Below, one piece after another: positions 8,219-17,361 of a stretch of DNA of 64,000 nucleotides. The notes beneath the pieces are model-generated. The model did no database searches. It worked only from the letters and a program-made list of their open reading frames with translations, and was not told where the DNA came from. Source of the DNA: Pannonibacter carbonis (GTDB lineage Bacteria > Pseudomonadota > Alphaproteobacteria > Rhizobiales > Stappiaceae); the NCBI RefSeq assembly GCF_003012935.1, contig NZ_PUDR01000003.1, forward strand, positions 372,001 through 436,000, in the 5' to 3' direction. Position 1 is the first letter of the stretch, and each line of letters opens with the position of its first letter. The translations under genes were made by a program, and so were the position numbers.

Positions 8219-9436
8219 ATGAACTTCGACAGCTTCTTCGCGCAAGCGCTGGATGGCTTGCGGGAGGCCGGTAACTACCGGGTGTTCGCCGATCTCGAAC
8301 GCCATTCCGGCAATTTCCCGCGTGCGACTCGCTACCGCGCGGATGGCTCGTCGCATGATGTGACGGTCTGGTGCTCGAACGATTATCTCGGCATGGGCCA
8401 GCATCCCGATGTGGTCGCTGCCATGAAGGAGGCAATCGACCGCTGCGGCGCCGGTGCTGGTGGCACTCGCAACATTTCCGGCACCAACCATTCGCATGTC
8501 GCGCTGGAGCGTGAGCTCGCCGACCTGCATGGCAAGGACAGTGCTCTTATCTTCACCTCGGGCTATGTGTCCAACTGGGCTGCCCTTGGCACTCTCGCGG
8601 CCCAGATCCCGGGCTGCATCGTCTATTCGGACGCGCTCAACCATGCCTCGATGATCGAGGGCATCCGTCACAGCCGCGCTGACAAGCGTGTGTTCAAGCA
8701 CAACAGCCCCGAGCATCTCGACCGTCTCCTGTCGGCCGATGACCCGTCACGCCCGAAGCTGGTCGCCTTTGAAAGCGTCTATTCGATGGACGGTGACATT
8801 GCCCCGATCGCCGAGATCTGCGACGTCGCCGAGATGCACGGCGCACTGACCTATCTCGATGAAGTCCATGCGGTCGGCCTCTATGGTCCGCGCGGCGGCG
8901 GCATTGCCGAGCGCGAAGGCCTGATGCACCGGATCGATGTCATTGAAGGCACGCTCGGCAAGGCCTTCGGTGTCATGGGCGGCTACATCACCGGCTCGAA
9001 GGACCTGTGCGACTTCGTCCGCTCCTTTGCCTCCGGCTTCATCTTCACCACCGCGCTGCCGCCGGCTCTTGCCGCCGGTGCCACGGCGGCGATCCGCCAT
9101 CTCAAGGCCAGCTCATTTGAGCGCCAGCAGCACCAGGATCGTGTCGCCCGCGTGCGCAGTCTTCTGGATCGCCGCGGCATCCCGCACATGGACAACCCGA
9201 GCCACATCGTGCCGGTGATGGTGGGCAACGCTGCCAAGTGCAAGTGGATCTCGGACATCCTGCTCGACAACTACGGCATCTATGTCCAGCCGATCAACTA
9301 TCCGACCGTGCCCAAGGGCACCGAGCGCCTGCGCATCACGCCGACGCCGTTCCACAGCGATGCGGACATCGATCATCTGGTCGGCGCGCTGAACGACCTG
9401 TGGTCCCGCTGCGCCCTGGCCCGCGCCGTCGCTTGA
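8219..9436 (+). CDS. hemA: 5-aminolevulinate synthase
   Basis: A 405-residue PLP enzyme that condenses glycine and succinyl-CoA to 5-aminolevulinate, the first step of heme synthesis by the C4 pathway of alphaproteobacteria. Visible motifs: [13 protein letters not shown] (about 51-63), [17 protein letters not shown] (77-93), [12 protein letters not shown], and the PLP lysine K248 in EGTLGKAFG. Length is normal for the family. The ATG at 8219 gives the usual MNFDSFF N-terminus; an upstream ATG in frame adds only six residues. A single gene with an FNR-type box before it and a strong terminator after it. Confidence 0.97.
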   Translation: MNFDSFFAQALDGLREAGNYRVFADLERHSGNFPRATRYRADGSSHDVTVWCSNDYLGMGQHPDVVAAMKEAIDRCGAGAGGTRNISGTNHSHVALERELADLHGKDSALIFTSGYVSNWAALGTLAAQIPGCIVYSDALNHASMIEGIRHSRADKRVFKHNSPEHLDRLLSADDPSRPKLVAFESVYSMDGDIAPIAEICDVAEMHGALTYLDEVHAVGLYGPRGGGIAEREGLMHRIDVIEGTLGKAFGVMGGYITGSKDLCDFVRSFASGFIFTTALPPALAAGATAAIRHLKASSFERQQHQDRVARVRSLLDRRGIPHMDNPSHIVPVMVGNAAKCKWISDILLDNYGIYVQPINYPTVPKGTERLRITPTPFHSDADIDHLVGALNDLWSRCALARAVA

Positions 9437-9460
9437 CCTGATCATCTGCTGTGAAATGAA

Positions 9461-9489
9461 AACGCCGCCCTCAGGGCGGCGTTTTTTTT
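9461..9489 (+). terminator. Rho-independent terminator of hemA
   Basis: AACGCCGCCC, loop TCA, GGGCGGCGTT, then a run of T to 9489, 24 bases after the hemA stop codon. Confidence 0.92.
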
Positions 9490-9530
9490 GTTGGCGGCAG
9501 ATCGTGTGGGTGTACTGACACGTGTTCCGT

Positions 9531-9708
9531 GTCACCCCGGCCAAGCGTAGCGCGAGCCGGGCCTACTCGCTTGCAGAGCGTTGACGCGGGCACCGCGCTG
9601 CCTTGCCCAAGCAAGACCATCGTCAAGCGAGTTGCAGCGCAGCCCATGTTCCTTCCGCTCTGCGAACGAGTAGGCCCCGGGTCTCCGCTGCGCTGCGCCC
9701 GGGGTGAC
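9531..9708. repeat. Long imperfect inverted repeat, REP/MITE-like
   Basis: The outer arms are GTCACCCCGG (9531) and CCGGGGTGAC (ending 9708). Further inside, GGGCCTACTCGCTTGCAGAGCG is mirrored by CGCTCTGCGAACGAGTAGGCCC with a small bulge. The whole element is about 178 bases and holds no gene. Elements with GTCACCCC/GGGGTGAC ends are common mobile intergenic repeats in alphaproteobacteria. Confidence 0.65.
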
Positions 9709-9766
9709 GCCGATGGACTTGTCGAAAGTGTAATGCCGCTTCCGCCCGGGCGGCGTCCCACTCCCA

Positions 9767-10567
9767 TCAAGCCCAGACCTGATCCGGGTCGGGCAGGGGG
9801 ATCGCGTCGAGAAGGGCGCGGGTGTAGTCGGCCTTCGGCGCGGCAAAGACGTCAGCGGTGGCTGCGTTCTCGACGATCTCGCCCTTGTAGAGCACCAGCA
9901 CCCGGCTGCAGAGCCTGCGGATCACCGACAGGTCATGGCTGATGAAGGCGAGGGTCAGTCCGAGGTCCCGCACCAGCTCAGCGAGCAGGTTCAGCACCTG
10001 CGCCTGCGACGAGACATCGAGGCCCGACACGATTTCGTCGGCCAGAATGAATTCCGGCTTCAGCGCAATCGCCCGGGCAATGCCGACCCGCTGGCGCTGT
10101 CCTCCGGACAGTTCATGCGGATAGCGGTCAGCAAAGCTGCGCGGCAGGCCGACCTGCTCCAGTGCCAGGACGGCTTCGCGATCCGGCTGGTGGGCACCAT
10201 GCAGGCGCAGCGGCGCGCTGATCAGCTGCCCCACCTTGTGGCGCGGGTTCAGCGATGACATCGGATCCTGGAAGATCATCTGGAAGCGTCGCCGCAACGG
10301 TCTGAGCTGGCTAGCATCCAGATGCGTGATGTCCACGCCGTCAAACCGGATTTGTCCGCCGGTCGGCTCGAGCAGGCGTACAAGACAGCGTCCGAGCGTC
10401 GACTTGCCGGATCCTGATCCGCCGACGATGCCAAGGATCTCCCCGCGGCCGATGGAGAAGCTGAGACCCTTCAGGATTTCGGTACGGGGCGCTGCACCCA
10501 GAAAGGGCTTGCGTGTCATGTCCGGCAAGGCAAGCCGCACGTCCGTCAGTTCATAAAGATCAGCCAT
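9767..10567 (-). CDS. Oligopeptide/dipeptide ABC transporter ATP-binding protein (DppF/OppF type)
   Basis: A 266-residue ATPase with Walker [10 protein letters not shown] (49-57), Q-loop region [16 protein letters not shown], signature [14 protein letters not shown] and Walker [13 protein letters not shown]. The Q-loop DPMSSLNPR is typical of the peptide/nickel subfamily. It is the last gene of the importer; its start overlaps the stop of the DppD-type gene. It energises import with the permeases at 11429-13283 and the binding protein at 13359-14876. Confidence 0.93.
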   Translation of the reverse strand: MADLYELTDVRLALPDMTRKPFLGAAPRTEILKGLSFSIGRGEILGIVGGSGSGKSTLGRCLVRLLEPTGGQIRFDGVDITHLDASQLRPLRRRFQMIFQDPMSSLNPRHKVGQLISAPLRLHGAHQPDREAVLALEQVGLPRSFADRYPHELSGGQRQRVGIARAIALKPEFILADEIVSGLDVSSQAQVLNLLAELVRDLGLTLAFISHDLSVIRRLCSRVLVLYKGEIVENAATADVFAAPKADYTRALLDAIPLPDPDQVWA

Positions 10568-11432
10568 GGGACCATGTCCTGTCTGCTGCCGCGACTTCCT
10601 GCCGAACGGCCTCGATGACGGCGTCGGGAACCGGGGTCAGGCTGCCGTCCGGGTCGGTGTATTTCGGGCTTGCGGCCAGCAAGGCCCGCGAATAGGCGTG
10701 ACCGGGCGCTGCGAAGAAGGAGCGCACATCGCTGTCCTCCACCACCATGCCGCCGTAGAGCACGCTGAGCGTCTGGCAGACCTTTGACACCACGCCGAGG
10801 TCATGGGTGACGAACAGCAGCGCCGTTCCATGCCGGCGCTGCATTTCGCCGATCAGCTTCAGGATCTGCTTCTGCACGGTCACGTCCAGCGCCGTTGTCG
10901 GCTCGTCGGCGACGATCAGCTTCGGTTCGGCGGCAAAGGCCGAGGCGATCAGGATGCGCTGGCGCATGCCGCCGGAAAGCTCATGCGGATAGGAGCGCAG
11001 CACCCGTTCAGGCTCGGCGATATGGACCTCGCCCAGAAGCTCCAGCGCCCGGTCTTCGGCACGCTTACGCTCCCAGCCCAGGATGTCCACCAGCCGGTCC
11101 GTGATCTGCGGCGCGATGCGGCGTGACGGGTTGAGCGCGGTGAGCGGATCTTGCGGGATCAGGGCGCAACTTGCCCCGATCTTCCGCCGGCGCTCGCGCG
11201 GGGAGAGGGACTGAAGATCCACACCGTCCAGCACGATCGAGCCGGCCACGATCTCGACGGAACGCGGCAGGATGCCGAGGATGGCCTTGCCGATCATCGA
11301 CTTGCCTGCGCCACTCTCGCCCACGAGACCGCGCACTTCTCCTGCCGCAACCGACAGCGAGACCTTGCGCAACAGCCGATGGTCCGTGCCTTTCAGCCGC
11401 GCCGAGAGGCCCTCAAGTGTCAGAAAGCTCAT
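10560..11432 (-). CDS. Oligopeptide/dipeptide ABC transporter ATP-binding protein (DppD/OppD type)
   Basis: A 290-residue ATPase. Walker A GESGAGKS (about 38-45), IPQDPLTALNPSRR, signature LSGGMRQRILIASA, and LIVADEPTTALDVT as Walker B. The ATG at 11432 overlaps the stop of the permease gene by four bases, so it was preferred to the far upstream start. It pairs with the DppF-type ATPase in the same operon. DppD-type subunits often carry a C-terminal cysteine-rich iron-sulfur motif; none is visible here. Confidence 0.93.
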   Translation of the reverse strand: MSFLTLEGLSARLKGTDHRLLRKVSLSVAAGEVRGLVGESGAGKSMIGKAILGILPRSVEIVAGSIVLDGVDLQSLSPRERRRKIGASCALIPQDPLTALNPSRRIAPQITDRLVDILGWERKRAEDRALELLGEVHIAEPERVLRSYPHELSGGMRQRILIASAFAAEPKLIVADEPTTALDVTVQKQILKLIGEMQRRHGTALLFVTHDLGVVSKVCQTLSVLYGGMVVEDSDVRSFFAAPGHAYSRALLAASPKYTDPDGSLTPVPDAVIEAVRQEVAAADRTWSHG

Positions 11433-12280
11433 CGCAGCACCGGATCGAAACGGTCCTTGAGGCCTTCGCCCAGCTGGGAGAAGGACAGGACGGTGAGAAA
11501 CAGGGTGATCAGCGGGAACACGATCACCCACCAGGCCTGATGGATCGAGGTGCGCCCTTCGGCGATCATGCCGCCCCAGGTCGGATCATCCGTGGAGACC
11601 GACAGGTTGACGAAGGAGAGGATCGCCTCGACGATCACGGCAATGCCCATCTCCAGCGTCAGCAGCACGACGATGGTCGGCAGCACGTTGGGCAGGATCT
11701 CGACGATCATCGTCGACAACCGGCTGCGGCCGGCGACTTCGGCCGAGGCGACATAGTCCATCGCCCCCTGGGCCATCGCCTCGGCCCGGACCACCCGGGC
11801 AAAGCGCGTCCAGTCGATGACGACGATGGCGAGGATGATCGAGAACAGCCCCGGTCCCATCACGGCGATCAGGAGGATCGCGAACAGCACCGGCGGAAAC
11901 GCCATCCAGATGTCGATCAGGCGCGACACGGCAAGGTCGACCCAGCCACGCAGGAAGCCAGCGGCAAGGCCGAGGCCAGCGCCGATGAGACAGGTCAGGC
12001 TGCCGGCGACGATTGCGACGAGGAAGGCAATGCGGGCACCGTACAGAATGCGCGAGAGCACATCGCGGCCAAGGCTGTCCGTACCGAGATAGTAGCCCGG
12101 TTCCGCGCCGGCCATCCAGAAGGGGGGCATCCGGCCGAGGAACAGGTCCTGCGCCAGCGGGTCTTGCGGCGCGATCAGGGGCGCGGCGAGGGCGGCGGCG
12201 AACAGCCCGCCCAGCCACAGTCCGGCAAGCCAGAGCCGCGCGCCGGCCCGCCGTTTGATCAGGGAACGTCCGTCAAGCAT
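11429..12280 (-). CDS. Oligopeptide/dipeptide ABC transporter permease (DppC type)
   Basis: A 283-residue inner-membrane permease. The N-terminal helix (LWLAGLWLGGLFAAALAAPL) precedes GTDSLGRDVLSRILYGAR, a hallmark of DppC/OppC proteins. An EAA-like loop, VASAEVAGRSRLSTMIVEILPN, lies near residues 178-199. It overlaps both neighbouring genes by a few bases, so the five genes of the importer are translationally coupled or nearly so. Confidence 0.93.
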   Translation of the reverse strand: MLDGRSLIKRRAGARLWLAGLWLGGLFAAALAAPLIAPQDPLAQDLFLGRMPPFWMAGAEPGYYLGTDSLGRDVLSRILYGARIAFLVAIVAGSLTCLIGAGLGLAAGFLRGWVDLAVSRLIDIWMAFPPVLFAILLIAVMGPGLFSIILAIVVIDWTRFARVVRAEAMAQGAMDYVASAEVAGRSRLSTMIVEILPNVLPTIVVLLTLEMGIAVIVEAILSFVNLSVSTDDPTWGGMIAEGRTSIHQAWWVIVFPLITLFLTVLSFSQLGEGLKDRFDPVLR

Positions 12281-13283
12281 GGCGCAGCCTCGGGTTCAGG
12301 ACGGCATAGAGGAGGTCAACGGCGAGATTGACGCCGGTGAAGATCAAGGCAAACAGCAGCACGATGCCCTGGATCAGCGGCAGGTCGCGGTTGATCACCG
12401 CGTCGATGGCCATGTTGCCGAGCCCTTCATAGGAAAACAGTCGCTCGATGATGACGGTGCCGCCGATCAGGAAGGTGAACTGCACGCCGACCAGGGTCAG
12501 CGTCGGCAGGATGGCATTGGGCAGGGCCTCGCGCGTGATCACATGCGTCTCGCCATAGCCCTTGGTCCGCGACAGGGTGACATAGTCGAGGTGCATCGTT
12601 TCCTTGAGGCTCTGCTTCAGCAGCTGGCTGATGATCGCCGCCAGCGGGATCGCAAGCGCAAGGGCCGGCAGCAGCATGTGGCTGACAAGATCCAGCCACA
12701 GGTCGAAGCGCAGCCGGATAACGCTTTCGATGAGATAGAAGTTCGTGGCAAACGGCAGGTCGAGCGACGGCGTGATCCGCCCGGAGATGTGGAAGATCGG
12801 GAATGCAACGCCGAACACAAGCACCAGGATCAGGCCCCAGAGAAAGTCCGGCACCGACAGCGCCATGCCGTTCGACACGTCAATGGCCGCCTCGATCCGG
12901 GTGCCGCGCTCGCGCGTTCCGGTCAGGGCGCTGACACCGCCAATGAACACGGCGATGACCAGGGCCATCAGCGACAGTTCCAGCGTCGCCGGCAGGCGGC
13001 CGAGAACAAGGTCCAGCACCGGCTGGCGCGCCGTGATCGACATGCCGAAGTCACCGCTCAGCACACCGCCGGCCCAGATGACGAATTGTTCCGGGATCGA
13101 CTTGTCAAAGCCGTAGAGAGCCGTAAGCCGGCGGATGTCGTCCTCTGTTGCCCCCGGCGGCAGCATCATGGCAATCGGATTGCCTGGCACCACGCGGATG
13201 ACAAAGAAAACGATGACGGCAGCTCCGACAAGCGTCACCGCCGTCGTCGCAAGCCGCAAGAGTAGCGTCCGAAAAATCTGCAT
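12273..13283 (-). CDS. Oligopeptide/dipeptide ABC transporter permease (DppB type)
   Basis: A 336-residue permease with an N-terminal helix, then FFVIRVVPGNPIAMMLPPGATEDDIRRLTALYGFD, the characteristic DppB/OppB N-terminal region. Further helices and the loop TLSRTKGYGETHVITREALPNAILP follow. It is preceded by a 75-base gap holding a strong hairpin and then by the binding-protein gene. Likely substrate is inferred from context, not from the permease. Confidence 0.93.
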   Translation of the reverse strand: MQIFRTLLLRLATTAVTLVGAAVIVFFVIRVVPGNPIAMMLPPGATEDDIRRLTALYGFDKSIPEQFVIWAGGVLSGDFGMSITARQPVLDLVLGRLPATLELSLMALVIAVFIGGVSALTGTRERGTRIEAAIDVSNGMALSVPDFLWGLILVLVFGVAFPIFHISGRITPSLDLPFATNFYLIESVIRLRFDLWLDLVSHMLLPALALAIPLAAIISQLLKQSLKETMHLDYVTLSRTKGYGETHVITREALPNAILPTLTLVGVQFTFLIGGTVIIERLFSYEGLGNMAIDAVINRDLPLIQGIVLLFALIFTGVNLAVDLLYAVLNPRLRHA

Positions 13284-13312
13284 GCGCCCGTGTCCCCCAG
13301 CGCGAAATGGCA

Positions 13313-13345
13313 GGTCCGGCCGGCTCTCCTCGTGCCGGCCGAACC
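13313..13345 (-). promoter_or_regulatory. Intercistronic hairpin between binding protein and permease genes
   Basis: GGTCCGGCCGGC pairs with GCCGGCCGAACC (one mismatch) around TCTCCTCGT. It lies directly after the binding-protein gene and before dppB. No T-run follows, so stabilisation of the upstream mRNA or partial termination is more likely than full termination. Confidence 0.7.
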
Positions 13346-13358
13346 TCGTGGCGCAGGG

Positions 13359-14876
13359 TTAGCCGCGCTTCATCAGCTGCGGCAACAAGGCGCCGGAGGC
13401 ATGCGGCGTGACAGTGACGCCCTTGGCCGACAGGATCGGCTGCACATACTGCAGCAGCGGGATCACCAGCGCGTCTTCTGCGATGGTCCGGTCAACCTCC
13501 TGCCAGCCGAGGATGCGCTTGCCTTCGTCCTTCTCGCCCCACAGCGGCGCGATCTTGGCGATCAGGTCCTCGCCATCCCAGACCGAGTGCGGCGAGGGGC
13601 CGAACATGGCAAAGCCGGTCGAGGTGGTCGGGTCGCCGACCGAATTGCCCCAGTTGTAGAAGGCGGCCGGGGCGAGGGTGTCGGCAGCGCGCAGCTCGTA
13701 ATGCTTGGCGATTTCGTAGACTTCGATTTCTGCCTCGATGCCGACCTTGCGCCACAGACCGACAATGGCCTGAATGACCTCGTAGTCCTTCGGCTTGAAG
13801 CCTTTCGTGGTCTGGATCTTGAACTTGACCGGCTTGTCCAACGAGTAGCCGGACGCGGCCAGAAGCTCGACGGCTTTCGCGGGGTCATAGGCGACCGTGA
13901 TCGAGGGATCGTAGGCGTCGTATTGCGGCGTCTGCAGGGTATCGATCTTGACGCCGTAGCCCGACATCAGACGGTCGATGATCGTCTGCTTGTCGATGGC
14001 ATGTGCAGCGGCCTTGCGGACGTTGGGATCCTTCATCACGTCAGTGTCGTTGAGGAAGATCATGCCGATGTCGGAGATCGGCGCGGCAACGCCGTTGAGC
14101 TTGCCCTTGAGCCGGTCGTATTCCTCGTAGGGCATTTCGAGCGTGACATGGGCCGAGCCAGATTCCACTTCCGCGACACGGGCCGTGGCATCGGTGACGA
14201 ACTTGATCGTCACCGTCTCGAACTCCGGCTTGGTGCCCCAGTAGTTCGGATAAGCCTTCAGGCGGACGAAGGCGTTGCGCTCGAACTTGTCGACCATGTA
14301 GGGGCCGCTGCCGATCGGGGCGGCTTCAAACCCGTCCGCGCCGACCTTCTCGAAATAGGCCTTCGGCATCACATAGCCGGTGAGAAAATACATCCACTTG
14401 AAGATGGTCGGGTCGAACTGCTTCACGTCCGCCATCACGATGTTGCCTTCGGTGCGGTGGTTGGTCAGCGTGCTCCAGATGAAGTTGATCGGGTTGCCGC
14501 TGTCCGGGTTGGCCGCGCGCGCCAGCGACCAGGCCACATCCTCGGCCGTCAGCGGCGAGCCGTCATGCCAGGTCACGCCCTCGCGCACCATCATCCAGAC
14601 CTGGGTCTTGTCCTCGTTCCAGCCCCACTCGGTCAGGATGCCGGGGGCGGGTTTCAGGTCCGGTTGCTGCAGGATGAACTGGTCGAAAACCGACTGGTAC
14701 AGGCCCTGGATGGTCGGGTTGACGGCAGAGGGGCCGACGGTCGGATCCCAGCTCGGCAGGTTGACGTTGTAGGCAATGACCAGCTCGTCGATGGCGGCGA
14801 GTGTGGGCAGGCCCGAGACAGCAAGCAGCGCGCCGGCGGCGGCCCCTTGCAGGAGTGTACGGCGTGTCAGTTCCAT
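13359..14876 (-). CDS. ABC transporter substrate-binding protein, family 5 (peptide/opine type)
   Basis: A 505-residue binding protein. The N-terminus MELTRRTLLQGAAAGALLA carries a twin-arginine motif followed by a hydrophobic core, suggesting Tat export. Family 5 features include WHDGSPLTAEDVAWSLARA near residue 100 and GSGPYMVDKFERN. Its position between the importer genes and a set of oxidoreductases suggests the ligand is the substrate of that catabolic cluster, possibly an indole compound or its conjugate. That link is inferred; the family also binds peptides, opines and sugars. Confidence 0.9.
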   Translation of the reverse strand: MELTRRTLLQGAAAGALLAVSGLPTLAAIDELVIAYNVNLPSWDPTVGPSAVNPTIQGLYQSVFDQFILQQPDLKPAPGILTEWGWNEDKTQVWMMVREGVTWHDGSPLTAEDVAWSLARAANPDSGNPINFIWSTLTNHRTEGNIVMADVKQFDPTIFKWMYFLTGYVMPKAYFEKVGADGFEAAPIGSGPYMVDKFERNAFVRLKAYPNYWGTKPEFETVTIKFVTDATARVAEVESGSAHVTLEMPYEEYDRLKGKLNGVAAPISDIGMIFLNDTDVMKDPNVRKAAAHAIDKQTIIDRLMSGYGVKIDTLQTPQYDAYDPSITVAYDPAKAVELLAASGYSLDKPVKFKIQTTKGFKPKDYEVIQAIVGLWRKVGIEAEIEVYEIAKHYELRAADTLAPAAFYNWGNSVGDPTTSTGFAMFGPSPHSVWDGEDLIAKIAPLWGEKDEGKRILGWQEVDRTIAEDALVIPLLQYVQPILSAKGVTVTPHASGALLPQLMKRG

Positions 14877-14901
14877 GTTTCTGTTCCCTTTGGATTATTT
14901 G

Positions 14902-16467
14902 TTATTTGCCAGCGAGTTTTTGGCCCAGCAGGAAGCCTGAGCCTGCCCCCGTGCCCGCGCCGGGCCAGACGGCTGCCCCGGTGAGGTGGAGGTTCTTGAT
15001 TGGTGTCGACCCGTCCGTGTGGCCGCGGGCCGGGCGAAACAGGAAATTCTGGGCGATGTGATGCGATCCGCAGACCTGATCGCCGCCGACAAGGTTCGGG
15101 TTGTCCGTTTCGAGGTCCGTCGGCGTGACAACGTGCCGGCCGAGGATCTTTGACCGGATGCCGGGGGCGTAGTGGTCGAGCAGCGTCAGGGCGCGCTCAG
15201 TGAAGGGCTCAGCGGCCTCGGGCCAGCTTGTCGCCGTGATTTCGCCGGCTGCATCACCATGGATCGTGCCGGGTGCCATGCGGACCTGAACCCACAGCAC
15301 ATGCTTGCCCGCCGGTGCGCGGGAGGGGTCAAACACGGTCGGCTGACCGACGACGAGGATCGGCTCGCTGGGCAGCAGTCCCGCCTCAGCCTCCTGGTAA
15401 GTCCGGGCCATCTGGTCGAGGCTCGGGGCCAGATGCACATAGGCATAGGACTTCAGCGCATCGCCAGCCGCCCAGTCGGGCAGGCTGTCCAGGGCCAGAT
15501 GGATCATCATGGTGCCCGGCGCGTGCCGGAAGTCCTGCATTGCCTTGTCGAAAGCCGGCTCTGTCCCGCCGGTGAGGCGGGCGAGGGCTGACGGGGCAAC
15601 TCCGGCAATGACATGTCTGGCCGCAATCCGCCGGCCATCCGCCAGTTCAATGCCGCTGGCCTTGTCGCCATCCTTCAGGATTCGCGCGACTGCGATACCC
15701 GTCTCGACACGCCCGCCATGGGCCTCGATCCCCTTGACCATGGCACGGATGATCGTGTCAGCGCCGCCCTGGCCGATGGCCATGCCGAAGGCCTGGCCAG
15801 CCATGCCCTCGAGGTAGGGAAACAGCGCGCCACCCGCAACATCGGGAGCGAAGTCGAGATGCATTCCCCAGGCACCCAGCATGGCGCGGACTTCCGGCGC
15901 CTCGAAGGTCTCGGTCAAATAGGCGCGCGGCGACTTCAGCAGGAACTGTGCGAGATCGAGCGACCCGGCCACGCCCTTGCCGCGCAGCGTTTTGAGAATA
16001 AAATATGCAAATGCACTTAAATTCATCCGGCTGCCGAGCAGGCCGAACAGATGCGGTGCCTCTTTGGCAAAGCCGTTGACCAGCCGCTGCCACGTCTCGG
16101 CATCGCGGGCTGAAAAACGGGCGATGTTGCGCGTTGTTTCCGCGATGTCAGTTGCAACGCCGCACCATCTGCCGCCTGAAAACGCCGAGGCGAACGGTCG
16201 GTTGATCGGAACGAATGCTGCGCCCTGGGCGGTCAGGTCGGATGCATGTGTCTTGAAAAAGGCGCTTCCGGCGAAAAGCGACAGGTTCATCGCGGCCCAG
16301 TCATGGCGGAAGCCGGGCAGGGTCAGTTCCTGCGTCTTGACCGCGCCGCCTGCCACCTTGGCCTGTTCATAGACGGCGACCTTCCAGCCGCGCTTGGCAA
16401 GATGAAATGCGGCAGCCAGGGCATTGTGGCCCGCACCGATCAGCACCGCGTCGAAACTGTCTGACAT
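14902..16467 (-). CDS. Phytoene-dehydrogenase-like FAD oxidoreductase
   Basis: A 521-residue flavoprotein. The FAD-binding fold AVLIGAGHNALAAAFHLAKRG is at the N-terminus, followed by YEQAKVAGGAVKT. The C-terminus NLHLTGAAVWPGAGTGAGSG is the second FAD contact typical of phytoene-desaturase-related enzymes. The ATG at 16467 follows GGAGG by seven bases. It is divergent from a cyclase, a second related oxidoreductase and an IorAB pair, with the importer genes downstream. It is a paralogue of the product of 17362-18924. The reaction is not known; oxidation of an indole-derived intermediate is inferred from context. Confidence 0.87.
   Translation of the reverse strand: MSDSFDAVLIGAGHNALAAAFHLAKRGWKVAVYEQAKVAGGAVKTQELTLPGFRHDWAAMNLSLFAGSAFFKTHASDLTAQGAAFVPINRPFASAFSGGRWCGVATDIAETTRNIARFSARDAETWQRLVNGFAKEAPHLFGLLGSRMNLSAFAYFILKTLRGKGVAGSLDLAQFLLKSPRAYLTETFEAPEVRAMLGAWGMHLDFAPDVAGGALFPYLEGMAGQAFGMAIGQGGADTIIRAMVKGIEAHGGRVETGIAVARILKDGDKASGIELADGRRIAARHVIAGVAPSALARLTGGTEPAFDKAMQDFRHAPGTMMIHLALDSLPDWAAGDALKSYAYVHLAPSLDQMARTYQEAEAGLLPSEPILVVGQPTVFDPSRAPAGKHVLWVQVRMAPGTIHGDAAGEITATSWPEAAEPFTERALTLLDHYAPGIRSKILGRHVVTPTDLETDNPNLVGGDQVCGSHHIAQNFLFRPARGHTDGSTPIKNLHLTGAAVWPGAGTGAGSGFLLGQKLAGK
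16005..16015 (-). promoter_or_regulatory. Second copy of the TGCATTTGCAT motif, inside the oxidoreductase gene
   Basis: On the minus strand this 11-mer is identical to the one in the divergent promoter at 16498-16508. It lies in coding sequence, in an AT-rich patch unusual for this gene. It may be a distal operator or chance. Confidence 0.3.
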
Positions 16468-16492
16468 TTTGCCACCTCCCAATGACAGAAGG

Positions 16493-16513
16493 ATATTTGC
16501 ATTTGCATTTAAT
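16493..16513. promoter_or_regulatory. Candidate operator in the divergent promoter region
   Basis: ATATTTGCATTTGCATTTAAT holds tandem TTTGCA units within the 98-base gap between divergent catabolic genes. The location fits control by the MarR protein encoded at 18921-19391. Binding has not been shown and the motif is not a perfect palindrome. Confidence 0.4.
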
Positions 16514-16565
16514 TCTGTCTAGAGTGATTTCAGAGGTTGGAGGACCTCGATCAAGGGAGAGAGAC

Positions 16566-17357
16566 ATGACATCTGCAGCTTTGCTGGCGGACCTCGGGCA
16601 ATTGCTCGCCTCGGGAGGGGTTGAAGTGGTGGATTGTTCCGGCGTGCTGGGGCCAGAGACGCCCCTCATCAAGCTGCCGCCGGACTTCGCCAAGGACACG
16701 CCGCCGATCAAGATCCACCGCATCAGCGAGTACGATCAGAACGGGCCGTTCTGGGCCTGGAACTGGCTGGAACTGGGCGAACACTCAGGCACCCACTTCG
16801 ATGCACCGCATCACTGGATCACCGGCAAGGACTATTCGGACGGCTACACCGATACGCTTCCCGTCCAGAAGCTCGTGGCGCCGGTCAATGTGCTGGATTT
16901 CTCGGCTGAATGCGCAACTGACCCGGATTTCCTGCTGACCGTCGAGCACGTGAAGGCCTGGGAGGCTCGTCACGGGGCGATTGGGGCCGGCGAATGGGTC
17001 GTGCTGCGTTCCGACTGGGACGCCCGTGCGCATGACGAGGCCCTGTTCCTCAACGCCAACGAGACCGGACCACATACGCCCGGACCGACGGCAGAGACCA
17101 TCGAGTACCTCATCGGCAAGGGCATTGTCGGCTGGGGCAGCCAGTGCATCGGCACCGACGCAGGGCAGGCCGGTGGCATGACGCCGCCGTTCCCGGCGCA
17201 CAACCTCCTGCACAAGCACAATCGCTATGGTCTGGCGAGCCTTGCCAATCTGGACAAGCTGCCGCCGAAGGGCGCGATCCTCATCGCGGCACCCCTGAAG
17301 ATCAAGAATGGCACGGGATCGCCGATCCGCGCCCTGGCGTTGGTCCCGCGGGGCTGA
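16566..17357 (+). CDS. Cyclase-family metal hydrolase, isatin-hydrolase-like
   Basis: A 263-residue protein of the cyclase family (kynurenine formamidase fold). The metal and catalytic motif HSGTHFDAPHH puts His73, His77, Asp79 and His83 in the HxGTHxDxPxH pattern; these are also the positions I recall for the characterised isatin hydrolase of Labrenzia. VVDCSGVLGP at the start, WAWNW and GWGSQCIGTDAGQAGG also look isatin-hydrolase-like. Isatin hydrolase opens isatin to isatinate. AGGGAGAG precedes the ATG at 16566. It leads an operon with an FAD oxidoreductase, a MarR regulator and IorAB. The substrate assignment is strong by resemblance but not proven. Confidence 0.82.
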   Translation: MTSAALLADLGQLLASGGVEVVDCSGVLGPETPLIKLPPDFAKDTPPIKIHRISEYDQNGPFWAWNWLELGEHSGTHFDAPHHWITGKDYSDGYTDTLPVQKLVAPVNVLDFSAECATDPDFLLTVEHVKAWEARHGAIGAGEWVVLRSDWDARAHDEALFLNANETGPHTPGPTAETIEYLIGKGIVGWGSQCIGTDAGQAGGMTPPFPAHNLLHKHNRYGLASLANLDKLPPKGAILIAAPLKIKNGTGSPIRALALVPRG

Positions 17358-17361
17358 TCCG

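Noticed and set aside
13290-14984. A 564-codon open frame opposite the family 5 binding protein
   Set aside because: Antisense to a gene with a Tat signal and family motifs; the product has no recognisable protein character.
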